From the IMG/VR virus record IMGVR_UViG_3300027739_000017, positions 1 through 43,220 of that record: a stretch of DNA of 43,220 bases. The stretch is one strand, 5' to 3'. Of the stretch, positions 26,958-35,400 are shown piece by piece. This stretch comes from a virus. The notes below the pieces were generated by a model. That model worked only from the letters and a program-made list of their open reading frames with translations, was not told the DNA's origin and made no database searches. Each line of letters opens with the position of its first letter. Position 1 is the first letter of the stretch. The position numbers and the translations under genes are program-made.

Positions 26958-29900
26958 TTATTTGTATTTTTCTTCCCTGAACGGGATTATGGCATCCCAT
27001 AGTTTGCTCGGGTCTTTGTCAACAGCGGCAGAAACAATCGCGCCGGTAGTGGCGTTTATGCCCTTGGCTAACCCTTTTATTTTATTCCCGGCGCCTTTTG
27101 CCCTCATAACGTTCTGAATCGGGCCTGAAATAATATTGCCCTGAAAGGTGCGCTCGTCGGGCAGGTAGTTGTCAAAAGGCATAATGCCGCGCTGTGTCAT
27201 GCCGCGCCGGTTCGGTCGCTTCGGGTCTGCCAGGGAACCGTTAATTTGATTGTTCTTCCATAGGTAGCCCAGGGCCGCGCCCAGGGGAATACCCTTTGCG
27301 GTCAGGGCGGCAAGGTTGTAGGTGCTGCGCCAGCCGAGCACAGCGGCCAGTTTCGCCTTTTCTGCCGGCGATCCGTCGCGCACGATATTCATAAAAATAC
27401 GGTGCGCCTCGCTTTTGAAGGAGAAAAACGGCATCAGTACCGAGCCCACCCCTGATTCCCTAACGCCTTTTGCGAACCGTGATACCTCGGCATAGTTCGG
27501 GAAAAACTTATAGACCTCTGACACGGCATCCCGCTTTGATAAGCCCCTGCTCCGAGCCTCAAGGTATTTTGCCGCCTTGAAATACTGATCCTCAAGGGAA
27601 TAAGCTTTGGTCAAGCCTCGGTCAAACGCTGCAGCGCCCTTCTTGAGCCGGTCAGTCCAGTTCTTCCCTTCGTTCATCATTCCGATCATGTCATGGCTGG
27701 TGTTGATAAGCTCCGCATGGGCAAGCTCTGTTCCGATAACGCCTTCTTGAATAAGCTCATGCCGCAGGGCTTCATTTTTGCCGAGAAGCGCAGCCCTGCC
27801 CTGCTGATAGAATTTATGGTTCTTCGGATTCAGCGGGGAAATGCCGCCGATCATGGCAAAGTCTATATTGCCGAGAAAGTTCCTGATATGCGTCGGTATG
27901 TTCTGCGACGTTTTAAGCTTTTTGAGCGCAGCAATGCCGCTTTTGAACGTGGCATCATAAACATTATCAAGCTTGGATACATCACCCAGGAATTCAGCCA
28001 TTTCGGGCGTGGTGTACTTGTCGGCAATCGCGCCCCAGGCAAGGGCATCGTCCCTGGCCGATACTTGAACATAGTCCCCAACCGTTGCGACAGCATCTTT
28101 TGTGGCTTTGTCGAAAAAGATGCTCTTGTTTTTGGCTATTTCGCCAAATATCCGCATCTTTGCCACATTGTTTGCAAGGGCTTTCGTGGTCAGGTAGTGG
28201 TTCAGGGCCGGATCCTTGATTTCACCCATGAAGTCGCGCAGCCATACCGGGCTGTTCTCCCGCGCCATGAACGGGCTTTTGTTTATCCGGGCAGACATAT
28301 TCGGTAGAGCATCCCCGATTCCGTGGAGCTCAAGTTCCCTTTTCAGGAATATACGGGCCTGTTCTTCGGTGTGGCCGGCATGATCTTTCATGTAGCCCTT
28401 CACAGCATCGGTCCACTGCTGTTCAGAAGGCTTGTACCCGTCAACATGGTTTATGCTGTACTCCCGGCGCACATAAGAGCCCTTGTTCTTTTCCATAACC
28501 TCAATCAGTTTGCCGGCAGGTATGGTGTTACCTTCCCACTTTACGGGCATGTTGCCATCAGGATAGAGCTTTTTGATTTCACCTATCAAGGCATCGGTCG
28601 TGGCGTCAATCTCTGCCCTGCTGCGGGTTATCTGCTCGGCAAGGGGCTTGTTGAACCGGGCAATCCGGTCAAGAGCCGCCTTGTCGCCGCGGTGCGCTGC
28701 ATCGGCCATTTTCACAAGGGCCGGGCTGTCCTGCGCCTTGAAGAAATTAACGTGCATCTGCTTCCCGAGGTCGGCAGAACCGGTAATGGCATCCCGCGCG
28801 CGGCCTTCCCCTGCCCTAAACGCCTGCTGCAGCGGTTTCGGTACTCCGCTTTCGCCCTTTACCATGTTCACAAAATCTCTGGCAATGGTACTGCCTGCCA
28901 CCTTCTCAGCAATCGCAGCCCGTCTAGCCTGCACCTTGCCGGCAATGCCCATGGCGCCCATGCCGAGCGCAGCCTTTGCGGGGTTGAATCCAATCTCCCC
29001 GTTTTCGTCCTGCTCAATGCCGGCTACGCCACCGGCAAAAAGCTTCATTTGGCTCTTATTACGGTCGGATTCTTTCAAGACGGGCTTTATGGCCGACATT
29101 GCATCCTCGGGGTGCTCAGACTTCAAATAGTCATAGGGAGAGATACCGCCGTCTAAAACCTTTGGCTGCGCTCCCGCCTTAACTGCTGCGCTTCTCGCTT
29201 CTTGCTCTGTGAGCCCATCAATAACCTTGTTGGCGTGTGCGGCCTGTTCTTCAAGGGTTCCGTCAACAGGGAATTCATCCCCTACCGGCTTGCGCCTTTC
29301 AGATACCGTTTTTGCAAGGGGCGCAGGTTCAGAAACAGGGGCAAGAGATTCGTTTATTTTTAAATCGTACCCTGCTTTTTTAAGCTTTTTAATTGATTCT
29401 TTTGCGCTATGGTACGGGAATCCAACGTGGGCAACACCATCTTTACCCCTTGTGGCAGATGTGCCGAGTATTTCAGCTATTTTTTTAGCTTCATCCCCAA
29501 ATATCTCATACCAGTCGCCCATCCTTGTTGCTTGCACTTCGGATTTACGAGGTGCGGGGGGTTCTGCCTTTTTCACAAGGTCAGGGTAATCCTTCAGCAC
29601 TTCAGGAGGTACGGGCTTGCCTTCAGACAGGGCTTGTTGCACAATGTTTTTGTGTTCTTTTATGGCTGCACTGTATTTGCCCCTGTTGCCCTTGGCCGTT
29701 ATTCCACCTAACCCCATGCTAATATCGCCGTACTGTGTTTGAGACAATGCCCACGGTTCGGTATTAAGCTTTTGGTTGTAGTTTTTATTGGGGGAATAGG
29801 AAATATCAAGTTCTCCCGGCACAACTTCAGCCTTGGCCGCTGCTTCTGCCCTTCTCTTGGCAATAAAGTTCTTCGCCGCCGCTGATTCAGAAGGGGCGAC

Positions 29901-31355
29901 ACCGGGCGCCGCTGCCGGTTTTGGCACATATTGTGCGCCTGCTTCTTTAACTGCCGCCCGTTTTGCTGCAATTGCGTTCTTGGGTGGCTCCACAATGGCC
30001 GGTTCCGCTGCTTGTGCGCCTTCAGGAGCCACTTTCGGGGGCAAGGGGGGTTCTGCTATGGGTACAGGGGCTTTCGGGGCTTCTGAGGGCAAAATTGGCT
30101 TTGCCGGAGCCTCGGGCCGGTCGGGCATCAAAATACGCTGTGTGCTTATCGGATTTCCGAACTGGTCATAAATGACCTCGGGCTTTTTCTCAAAGGAGCG
30201 CAGGGGTGTTTCAACCGGCTTTGCCGTCACAATGCGCGGATCGCCGGCAGGGGGTTCGATATGTTCAAGGGCCGCAGCGTCGCCGCCAATAGTGTTCTTG
30301 CCGGGGACAATGGCCGGTTCTATGCCCATTTCTTTTTTAAGGGTTGCCAGTTCTTCTTCTACCTGGGCGATACGGGCAGAGGCCTTTTCCTGGTAGGCGA
30401 GGTCTTTTGCGAGGCCCTGGGCCGCAGCCGGCGAGGGGGCCTGACCTGAATTGCCTTCCAGCATGGCAAGGCGCTGTCTTGCTATAAATGCCTGCGCCTC
30501 GGGTGTTTCTGTGATTCCTGGCACCATCGGCGCGGGTTGCCCTACCATTGGTTCACCGTACACCCTGGCAAGGGGCTTATTCAAAGCCTGAGAAGCATCG
30601 TCAACAATGCCCTGCGTGTTGGTCATGGCAGTTTTTAATCCAGCATCTTGCGCCGCGCCCTTTTTCAGCATGTTTTTAAGTGGGTCAATGGCAAGCTGCT
30701 TAAAAAATGTAAGTTCTGCTGCAAAACCAACGGGGTCTTTTACCGCATATTCTGCAATCTGCTTTGAAGCTTCTACGGCACCGTATTTGTCATATACAGG
30801 CGCGAACCGACCAAAGGGAACAACATATTCCCCTGCCTTGTAGACACCTTCCTTTAAATCTGAAACCGACAACTGTTTGAGCCATCCGGTCACTTCGTCA
30901 AGGGTTGTCGGTCGGTCAGGCTGTGTCTTGCCGCCGTCTGATTCCCCCAAAACCTGCTGGTTCATTTTTTCAACGGCCATCGTTCCAACTGCGCGAGGTA
31001 TCTGCAAAAGCCCTCGGCTAAAACTGCCCCATTGCTGCGTCCCTGCGCCCGGAGTGTTCAACCGTTCAGCAAGCGGAGTGTTTACCGCCTGTTCTGTAGT
31101 GGCAACCTGCTCTGAACCAATAGGGGGCAAGAGTTGATTCGGCTGATCCTGCCCGGTTATGTCGGAAATCATCTGTGCGCCGAAATGCTTTAAAAGCCCG
31201 GGGCCTTGCTCGGGCGCTGCAGGAGCTTCAAAAGTCACATGCTCTTTATATTCGGGGTATTTTGCGACAATGCGGGTTGCAAGGTCGGCATCGTCCATGT
31301 CTGCATATTCGGGGTACTTCGCTTTTATTTTGCCGCTGAACTCTTGAACATTCAT
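26958..31355 (-). CDS. Large internal virion / DNA-ejection protein (1465 aa)
   Basis: Begins with two copies of a short motif (IKAKYPEYADMDDADLATRI, then VAKYPEYKEH) often found at the N-terminus of podoviral internal virion proteins. Residues about 280-520 are an Ala/Pro-rich low-complexity linker. From about 820 on it is helical, with AALGMGAMGIAGKVQARRAA as a possible membrane-interacting patch. The last 300 residues (LKKLKTSQNIPTHIRNFLGN, then FFPNYAEVSRFAKGVRESGV, then GIPLGAALGYLWKNNQ) resemble the C-terminus of T7 gp16-like ejection proteins in style. No lytic transglycosylase motif is evident. It follows two smaller virion-type genes, as ejection proteins usually do. Confidence 0.65.
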   Translation of the reverse strand: MNVQEFSGKIKAKYPEYADMDDADLATRIVAKYPEYKEHVTFEAPAAPEQGPGLLKHFGAQMISDITGQDQPNQLLPPIGSEQVATTEQAVNTPLAERLNTPGAGTQQWGSFSRGLLQIPRAVGTMAVEKMNQQVLGESDGGKTQPDRPTTLDEVTGWLKQLSVSDLKEGVYKAGEYVVPFGRFAPVYDKYGAVEASKQIAEYAVKDPVGFAAELTFFKQLAIDPLKNMLKKGAAQDAGLKTAMTNTQGIVDDASQALNKPLARVYGEPMVGQPAPMVPGITETPEAQAFIARQRLAMLEGNSGQAPSPAAAQGLAKDLAYQEKASARIAQVEEELATLKKEMGIEPAIVPGKNTIGGDAAALEHIEPPAGDPRIVTAKPVETPLRSFEKKPEVIYDQFGNPISTQRILMPDRPEAPAKPILPSEAPKAPVPIAEPPLPPKVAPEGAQAAEPAIVEPPKNAIAAKRAAVKEAGAQYVPKPAAAPGVAPSESAAAKNFIAKRRAEAAAKAEVVPGELDISYSPNKNYNQKLNTEPWALSQTQYGDISMGLGGITAKGNRGKYSAAIKEHKNIVQQALSEGKPVPPEVLKDYPDLVKKAEPPAPRKSEVQATRMGDWYEIFGDEAKKIAEILGTSATRGKDGVAHVGFPYHSAKESIKKLKKAGYDLKINESLAPVSEPAPLAKTVSERRKPVGDEFPVDGTLEEQAAHANKVIDGLTEQEARSAAVKAGAQPKVLDGGISPYDYLKSEHPEDAMSAIKPVLKESDRNKSQMKLFAGGVAGIEQDENGEIGFNPAKAALGMGAMGIAGKVQARRAAIAEKVAGSTIARDFVNMVKGESGVPKPLQQAFRAGEGRARDAITGSADLGKQMHVNFFKAQDSPALVKMADAAHRGDKAALDRIARFNKPLAEQITRSRAEIDATTDALIGEIKKLYPDGNMPVKWEGNTIPAGKLIEVMEKNKGSYVRREYSINHVDGYKPSEQQWTDAVKGYMKDHAGHTEEQARIFLKRELELHGIGDALPNMSARINKSPFMARENSPVWLRDFMGEIKDPALNHYLTTKALANNVAKMRIFGEIAKNKSIFFDKATKDAVATVGDYVQVSARDDALAWGAIADKYTTPEMAEFLGDVSKLDNVYDATFKSGIAALKKLKTSQNIPTHIRNFLGNIDFAMIGGISPLNPKNHKFYQQGRAALLGKNEALRHELIQEGVIGTELAHAELINTSHDMIGMMNEGKNWTDRLKKGAAAFDRGLTKAYSLEDQYFKAAKYLEARSRGLSKRDAVSEVYKFFPNYAEVSRFAKGVRESGVGSVLMPFFSFKSEAHRIFMNIVRDGSPAEKAKLAAVLGWRSTYNLAALTAKGIPLGAALGYLWKNNQINGSLADPKRPNRRGMTQRGIMPFDNYLPDERTFQGNIISGPIQNVMRAKGAGNKIKGLAKGINATTGAIVSAAVDKDPSKLWDAIIPFREEKYK
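29536..29553. repeat. Dispersed palindrome copy (variant)
   Basis: ACTTCGGATTTACGAGGT inside the ejection protein gene, read as P-R-K-S-E-V. Confidence 0.7.
30146..30163. repeat. Dispersed palindrome copy
   Basis: TTATCGGATTTCCGAACT inside the ejection protein gene, read as F-G-N-P-I-S. Confidence 0.75.
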
Positions 31356-31366
31356 AAGAGCCTCTT

Positions 31367-32287
31367 TTACAGGATTCCGAGTGTGTCTTTTTTCTTCCCT
31401 TGTCCCCCGGCTGCAGGAACTGCAGGGGCCGCCTTGAGCTTATACCGGATAACCTTTGAGTCTCCAAAAGTGCCCGACTCAATGGTTTCTACCGCTTCAA
31501 TGTGCTCGGGATAGTCCTTATACAAGCCTGCAAGCATTTCCTGCTTTTCATAGTCCTCAAGCTTTTGATTTGATTCAATCTTACCGAAGGACGAAGCAAC
31601 CATTTTACGCACATCGTCTTTGCCCTGTGTCGGCTTAAAGCTTGAAACTTCTGCCCGTTTCGGAAGGGTTATGCCTCCGACTACCTGTGCCGCTGCATCT
31701 ACAGCCTGCCGCGACTTTGCCGGCAAGCCCCAATACTGGTCGGGGTTTTCTGCATAAAACTGAACCTGCGCCTCGGTAGGCTCAAAAGTGGTAGAGCCTG
31801 CCCGTCTTGCCCTTATCGCTTCGGCAATGAGCTTATTTTTTTTGTCAACACGCGTTAAGTTTTCTGTCTCAGTCAAAGCCCTGCTGTGGGCTGCGCTTGC
31901 CGATGATGCACCGGCAGAAGCGTTTGACTGAACGATATCAGCCTGCGTCTTTTTGGGATACCACTCTGCCTGAACATCGTGAAATCTTGTCGCTGAATTT
32001 GACTGTGCAATATCAGCCTGCGCCTTCTGCGGCGCGAACTGATTGTCAATTTCAAGTTTAGTGCGTTCTAATGCCGCACGAAGAACCCGATCCCTTGCGT
32101 CAGACTCTTCCATTTCCATGATTTTTTTATTGTACTGCTCGTTGAGCTTGTCGGTTTTGTTCTGACGGTCTATGCTCCTGCGAGTCAAAAGCCCTTCAAT
32201 AAGGCCGTGAGAAAAGCCCTTTTGCCTTCCCCCGCCATCTTCAATGTCGGTGCCGTATGTCTCGTTCCCAAAAGGATTGAAGCGCAT
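31367..32287 (-). CDS. Internal virion protein candidate (306 aa)
   Basis: AAGGAG precedes the ATG. Long helical, Gln/Ala/Asn-rich central region with two similar segments (KAQADIAQSNSATRFHDVQA and KTQADIVQSNASAGASSASA), a diverged internal duplication. The start (MRFNPFGNETYGTDIEDGGG) and Lys-rich end are flexible. Located between two other virion-type genes; T7 gp15-like role inferred from order. No catalytic motif is seen. Confidence 0.6.
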   Translation of the reverse strand: MRFNPFGNETYGTDIEDGGGRQKGFSHGLIEGLLTRRSIDRQNKTDKLNEQYNKKIMEMEESDARDRVLRAALERTKLEIDNQFAPQKAQADIAQSNSATRFHDVQAEWYPKKTQADIVQSNASAGASSASAAHSRALTETENLTRVDKKNKLIAEAIRARRAGSTTFEPTEAQVQFYAENPDQYWGLPAKSRQAVDAAAQVVGGITLPKRAEVSSFKPTQGKDDVRKMVASSFGKIESNQKLEDYEKQEMLAGLYKDYPEHIEAVETIESGTFGDSKVIRYKLKAAPAVPAAGGQGKKKDTLGIL

Positions 32288-32298
32288 AATGGTTCTCC

Positions 32299-32979
32299 TT
32301 ACTTTATGTTGCTGCCGTATTTAATTTTAAACTTCGGGTCGTTCACAATGTCTGGCGTTGTGGTGCCACCGGGTAACTGAACACCTGTTGGACCAAAGGG
32401 GGCCGACGTTGTGGGGCTGTTTGCTTGGATTTTCATTGTCCCAGTATCATTTTTGTCACCTGTAGGAATAGCCAATCCGACACTCTGGGCCACGCCACCA
32501 AGAGCATCAGCCATGCCGCCATACCCGCTGGCTGACTTCTGACCGGTAACTCCCTTCTCTTTTGCTCCGAGGGCTATCTGAAGCCCTGCCTGCCTTGCGT
32601 TTTCATAACTGGCGTTCCGAACGGCCACATTTCCAGCCACTCGCCCCTGCAAGGCTTTCCCCTGTAGCATGGCAAGCATTTCAGGTGTCATGGCACCAGA
32701 ACCGGGCATAACCTCCTGCTGCGCTACAGCATCACGTAAGGCAAGTTGCCCCTCGGTCTGTGCGGCATTGGCTGCCGCTATGTCGGCGGGTGTCTGCCCA
32801 CCGGCAAGAACCATGTCTGTCAGGCCGGTCGTGCGCCGGAGCATACGCTTTTGCTCAGGGGTCATTATGACCTGTTGTGAGCTTTTGAGCCCTTCCTTTT
32901 GACTTTTCTTGTTGAGCATGCCTTGCCCAACTGAACCGGCCAAACCTACTGCCGCCGCACCCATTGCTGCCCACGTCAT
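32299..32979 (-). CDS. Internal virion / DNA transfer protein, gp14-like (226 aa)
   Basis: N-terminal AAMGAAAVGLAGSVGQGMLN is a hydrophobic Ala/Gly helix able to insert in membranes. The centre is Ala/Gln-rich helical (PADIAAANAAQTEGQLALRD) and the end Gly/Thr/Pro-rich. This is the usual composition of the smallest podoviral ejection protein, which forms the outer-membrane channel with the two larger ones encoded after it. ATG overlaps the cupin gene stop (ATGA). Confidence 0.6.
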   Translation of the reverse strand: MTWAAMGAAAVGLAGSVGQGMLNKKSQKEGLKSSQQVIMTPEQKRMLRRTTGLTDMVLAGGQTPADIAAANAAQTEGQLALRDAVAQQEVMPGSGAMTPEMLAMLQGKALQGRVAGNVAVRNASYENARQAGLQIALGAKEKGVTGQKSASGYGGMADALGGVAQSVGLAIPTGDKNDTGTMKIQANSPTTSAPFGPTGVQLPGGTTTPDIVNDPKFKIKYGSNIK

Positions 32980-33461
32980 AATATTTCTCCTTCCAACTGT
33001 TTTTGATAATTAAAAAAATCATCAAACGATTTTGCTATTATTTCTTCTTCTATTTCAAGCAGGTCGGTTTTATCGGTTCTGTGAACCGTGACCCACGTTG
33101 TATCCTCATGTATAAGCAAGACCCGCTTTGTACCTGCGGGGGTTATCATTGAAAAAGGTGCGCGTATCCGCATTATTCCCTTTTCGGAAAATACGCTGCA
33201 GCACCCTTTCTGAATAAAAGCCACATGCTCTTTTTTGTGAATCTTTGATGTTACTACCTGACCAGCTGGCATTAATATCTCTCGGATATACAGGCCATCA
33301 GCAAATGAGTGTTTCAAAGGATAGGCAGAATCCCCGAACCGTGTCCCGGGGAGTTCTGCTATCGCTTCTTCAATGGCAACCATCCATTCTCTTGCCGCTT
33401 CCGCGTAATTTTCGGGAAAGCAAATAGCCTGTTCGGCTGCCATTATTTCAAGTTCGTTCAC
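32976..33461 (-). CDS. Cupin-fold protein in the virion operon (161 aa)
   Basis: The GTG start at 33461 is preferred because GTGA overlaps the preceding stop; an ATG at 33497 would overlap that gene by 40 bases. The cupin motif 1 is seen in PAGQVVTSKIHKKEHVAFIQ-KG (His, Glu, His spaced as metal ligands) and motif 2 in MITPAGTKRVLLIHEDTTWV, ending in TVH. Such proteins occur in phage structural regions; a sugar or metal-binding role is possible. No known enzyme can be assigned. Confidence 0.65.
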   Translation of the reverse strand: MNELEIMAAEQAICFPENYAEAAREWMVAIEEAIAELPGTRFGDSAYPLKHSFADGLYIREILMPAGQVVTSKIHKKEHVAFIQKGCCSVFSEKGIMRIRAPFSMITPAGTKRVLLIHEDTTWVTVHRTDKTDLLEIEEEIIAKSFDDFFNYQKQLEGEIL

Positions 33462-33718
33462 TTCGTAATTCCGAATATGTCGGTTATGGCGTTCCACGCC
33501 TTTTCAGCCTTTTCCATAACGCCCTCGTCGAATGTTTCAGGCAAGGGCAGCATTGCCTTGAAGCTCTGCAAATGCAGGCCGAGTGCTTCTGCGGTCGGGA
33601 CGTCGATATTGTCGCCGCCGTACTTTATGGCCCGGTCAACAATGCCAAGCCCCAGGCCGATAAGTGCTGCCGTTGTCGGGTCCATGCCGTTCTCCTGTTT
33701 TGTGTTGTCGTCGTTCAT
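33458..33718 (-). CDS. Small hypothetical protein (86 aa)
   Basis: ATG overlaps the stop of the holin/lipoprotein gene (ATGA) and its own stop overlaps the cupin start (GTGA). Contains TTAALIGLGLGIVDRAIKYG, a weakly hydrophobic helix, then an amphipathic LPLPETFDEGVMEKAEKAWN. Not recognised; position within the lysis group suggests a minor lysis or virion protein. Confidence 0.6.
   Translation of the reverse strand: MNDDNTKQENGMDPTTAALIGLGLGIVDRAIKYGGDNIDVPTAEALGLHLQSFKAMLPLPETFDEGVMEKAEKAWNAITDIFGITK
33460..33477. repeat. Dispersed palindrome copy (variant)
   Basis: ACTTCGTAATTCCGAATA across the junction of two overlapping genes, read as I-F-G-I-T-K. Confidence 0.6.
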
Positions 33719-34272
33719 CTGCCTATCTCCCCGAAAAGGGTTACAATGTTTGAAATCGCCGCTATAATTTCATCTTCGCTCGGTTTTGTGCCGCGCACTG
33801 CCGCCTCGCAGTAGGTCACAATCAAGGGCTTGAGCTTATTGAGCTTCGGATTGATCTTCGTCACAATAAACATCTTGTCCTTATTTTTAACGCTCACATC
33901 TGCGGTCAGGGAAACGCTCTGCTTATACAAGGCCTCATACTGGCTCATTGCATCTTCACAAGTCACCCGCGCCTTTTCCTGTACAGTAAGCTTCTGCCAT
34001 CCCGCACAACCGGCCATCAGCAAGAAACATAAAATCAACATGCCGAGTCTTGCGGTCGGGCCGCCGTAGGGGTTGCTTTTATCATCAGTGTTTATGCCTT
34101 GAGTCAGGTCAAGGCCGAACACTTTTGCGATAACCTTCAGCCCGGCAGACACTTCATCGAGGGCCGCATTGTCTTTAGGCGTAGGGGTCAGAACGACAAT
34201 CGCCCTTGCCAGGGCATAAAGTGCCGCCAGTAGAATCAAGATGTTTTGAAAATTAGCAGTCAACCACTCCAT
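33715..34272 (-). CDS. Holin-like membrane segment fused to a lipobox protein (185 aa)
   Basis: AAGGAGAAAAAC precedes the ATG. Residues 1-50 (NFQNILILLAALYALARAIV, then TPTPKDNAALDEV) match small phage holins that end with a TPTPKD-like turn. A second hydrophobic stretch at 77-91 (LGMLILCFLLMAGC) ends in a lipobox with Cys89, as in outer-membrane spanin lipoproteins, followed by a helical domain with two more Cys. An internal ATG at residue 78 could start a separate lipoprotein. So the gene may make holin and o-spanin-like products, or a fusion. It lies near the SleB lysozyme, completing a lysis module for a Gram-negative host. Confidence 0.6.
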   Translation of the reverse strand: MEWLTANFQNILILLAALYALARAIVVLTPTPKDNAALDEVSAGLKVIAKVFGLDLTQGINTDDKSNPYGGPTARLGMLILCFLLMAGCAGWQKLTVQEKARVTCEDAMSQYEALYKQSVSLTADVSVKNKDKMFIVTKINPKLNKLKPLIVTYCEAAVRGTKPSEDEIIAAISNIVTLFGEIGR

Positions 34273-34286
34273 GTTTTTCTCCTTCC

Positions 34287-34733
34287 TTAAAAAGTTTCTC
34301 TTTTTATGCTGAGTCTCTTGAAAACTCCGAAATCAGCAACCGTGACATTGTTCTGCTTTGAGCCCCACACGTTCAAGGGAGAAAGGCTCTCCCAATAGGT
34401 GCCGATCTGAACAAACTCGTCTCTGCGCTCAAGGCGCGAATACCCGTCCCTGAACATCTTATAAATATCAAGCTCAAAGCCCAGGTTCGGCAGTTTCGGG
34501 CTGATAGCCTTCACCGTAGCCTGAAGGTCTTTCCCTGCAATGAAGCTTGTCAGTGTCGCAAGGTTTTTCAGAAATGCGAACTGCTCTTTTATGGTGTCAA
34601 TGGTTTCTTCACTTCTGATCTCTGCCGGAGCAGCGCATCCCGCTTCTCGGATTTCCGAAGTGGCTTCCACATTTCCGTCAGTCTCTTCTGCCGGTCCGTT
34701 TATCAGGTCAAGTGCTGTTTTCTGTTTGCTCAT
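34287..34733 (-). CDS. Hypothetical protein in the lysis region (148 aa)
   Basis: Start at ATG 34733 with AAAAGGAGAG; longer forms overlap the lysozyme gene. Contains IDTIKEQFAFLKNLATLTSF and a C-terminal domain rich in aromatic residues (FRDGYSRLERRDEFVQIGTY). No membrane segment. The segment TSEIREAG is coded by a palindrome copy. Not recognised. Confidence 0.6.
   Translation of the reverse strand: MSKQKTALDLINGPAEETDGNVEATSEIREAGCAAPAEIRSEETIDTIKEQFAFLKNLATLTSFIAGKDLQATVKAISPKLPNLGFELDIYKMFRDGYSRLERRDEFVQIGTYWESLSPLNVWGSKQNNVTVADFGVFKRLSIKRETF
34644..34661. repeat. Dispersed palindrome copy
   Basis: TTCTCGGATTTCCGAAGT, read in the S-E-I-R frame of the 148-aa gene. Confidence 0.8.
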
Positions 34734-34763
34734 ACTGGCTCTCCTTTTGAGATTATTGTTGTG

Positions 34764-34796
34764 AAAAGGATTATACCTTTTCAATGTATCGGTCAA
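34764..34796 (-). promoter_or_regulatory. Possible internal promoter with palindromic -10
   Basis: Minus strand TATAAT (34770-34775) is framed by AAAAGG and CCTTTT; TTGACC (34791-34796) lies only 15 bp upstream, a short spacing. It overlaps the lysozyme stop and precedes the 148-aa gene. Could also be a small hairpin. Confidence 0.35.
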
Positions 34797-35205
34797 GGTT
34801 GTAAAAGCGAACCCTGCCGATCTGTGAAACAAAAACTTCTGCCGTTGCCCACTTCGGCGCCGGTATTGAAATATCGTAATAACTGTCTGCCCCAGGAACA
34901 GGGTTTTTCACTATCCCGTCAACAACATCACTTGCCACCTGAAGGCATTGCTGCCATGATGGGTCAGAACTGGCCGGCCATGTTGTAAGCTGCCGGTCGT
35001 TCGGGTCGGTCAGGGAAGAAAACTGCCACTTCTTGAAACAGACGCTCATTATGTCTTTGCCCCACCATGAAGGCCGAGCTACCCGGTTAAGAACCACATG
35101 CGCGATTCCTGCCTGAACTTCTTTTGTCTCGCCTCTTGCTTCTCGCCATACGGTCAAGGCAAGAAAGGTTTTATCGGAATAATTTTGCAATTCAGAAAGT
35201 CCCAT
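34771..35205 (-). CDS. SleB-family cell wall hydrolase, endolysin (144 aa)
   Basis: ATG 35205 with ACAGGAGA eight bases upstream; the longer form overlaps the zinc-ribbon gene. TFLALTVWREARGETKEVQA is the SleB/Hydrolase_2 signature with the catalytic Glu in REARGE, followed by AGIAHVVLNRVARPSWWGKD, then KKWQFSSL and the cysteine/tryptophan-containing middle. DSYYDISIPAPKWATAEVFV is the conserved C-terminal half. Acts as a peptidoglycan lytic transglycosylase releasing progeny. No signal peptide, so it needs the neighbouring holin-like protein to reach the wall. Confidence 0.85.
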   Translation of the reverse strand: MGLSELQNYSDKTFLALTVWREARGETKEVQAGIAHVVLNRVARPSWWGKDIMSVCFKKWQFSSLTDPNDRQLTTWPASSDPSWQQCLQVASDVVDGIVKNPVPGADSYYDISIPAPKWATAEVFVSQIGRVRFYNLDRYIEKV

Positions 35206-35207
35206 TA

Positions 35208-35399
35208 TCAATCTCCTGTTTCTAGCCCGCCATTGCCGCAGACAGGACATAGGTTGTCCTCGATCACCCTAACTTTTAGCTGCCTGCGACCGTGGGTTCT
35301 GATTGAGCTGATAGCGCTTACCTCCACCCACCCCTCTTTGCCGAGTTGAGATTGCGGGTGCTCTTTTGCCAGTTGTTCCAATGTTTTTTCTTCTGTCAT
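35208..35399 (-). CDS. Small zinc-knuckle protein (63 aa)
   Basis: Intact 63-codon frame starting one base after the stop of the beta-helix gene. The first half is charged (MTEEKTLEQLAKEHPQSQLG), the middle beta-like (RTHGRRQLKVRVIEDN), and the end carries CPVCGNGG, half of a zinc ribbon. Ends just before the lysozyme. Not recognised; an AGGAGA inside its last codons serves the lysozyme. Confidence 0.6.
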   Translation of the reverse strand: MTEEKTLEQLAKEHPQSQLGKEGWVEVSAISSIRTHGRRQLKVRVIEDNLCPVCGNGGLETGD

Positions 35400-35400
35400 T

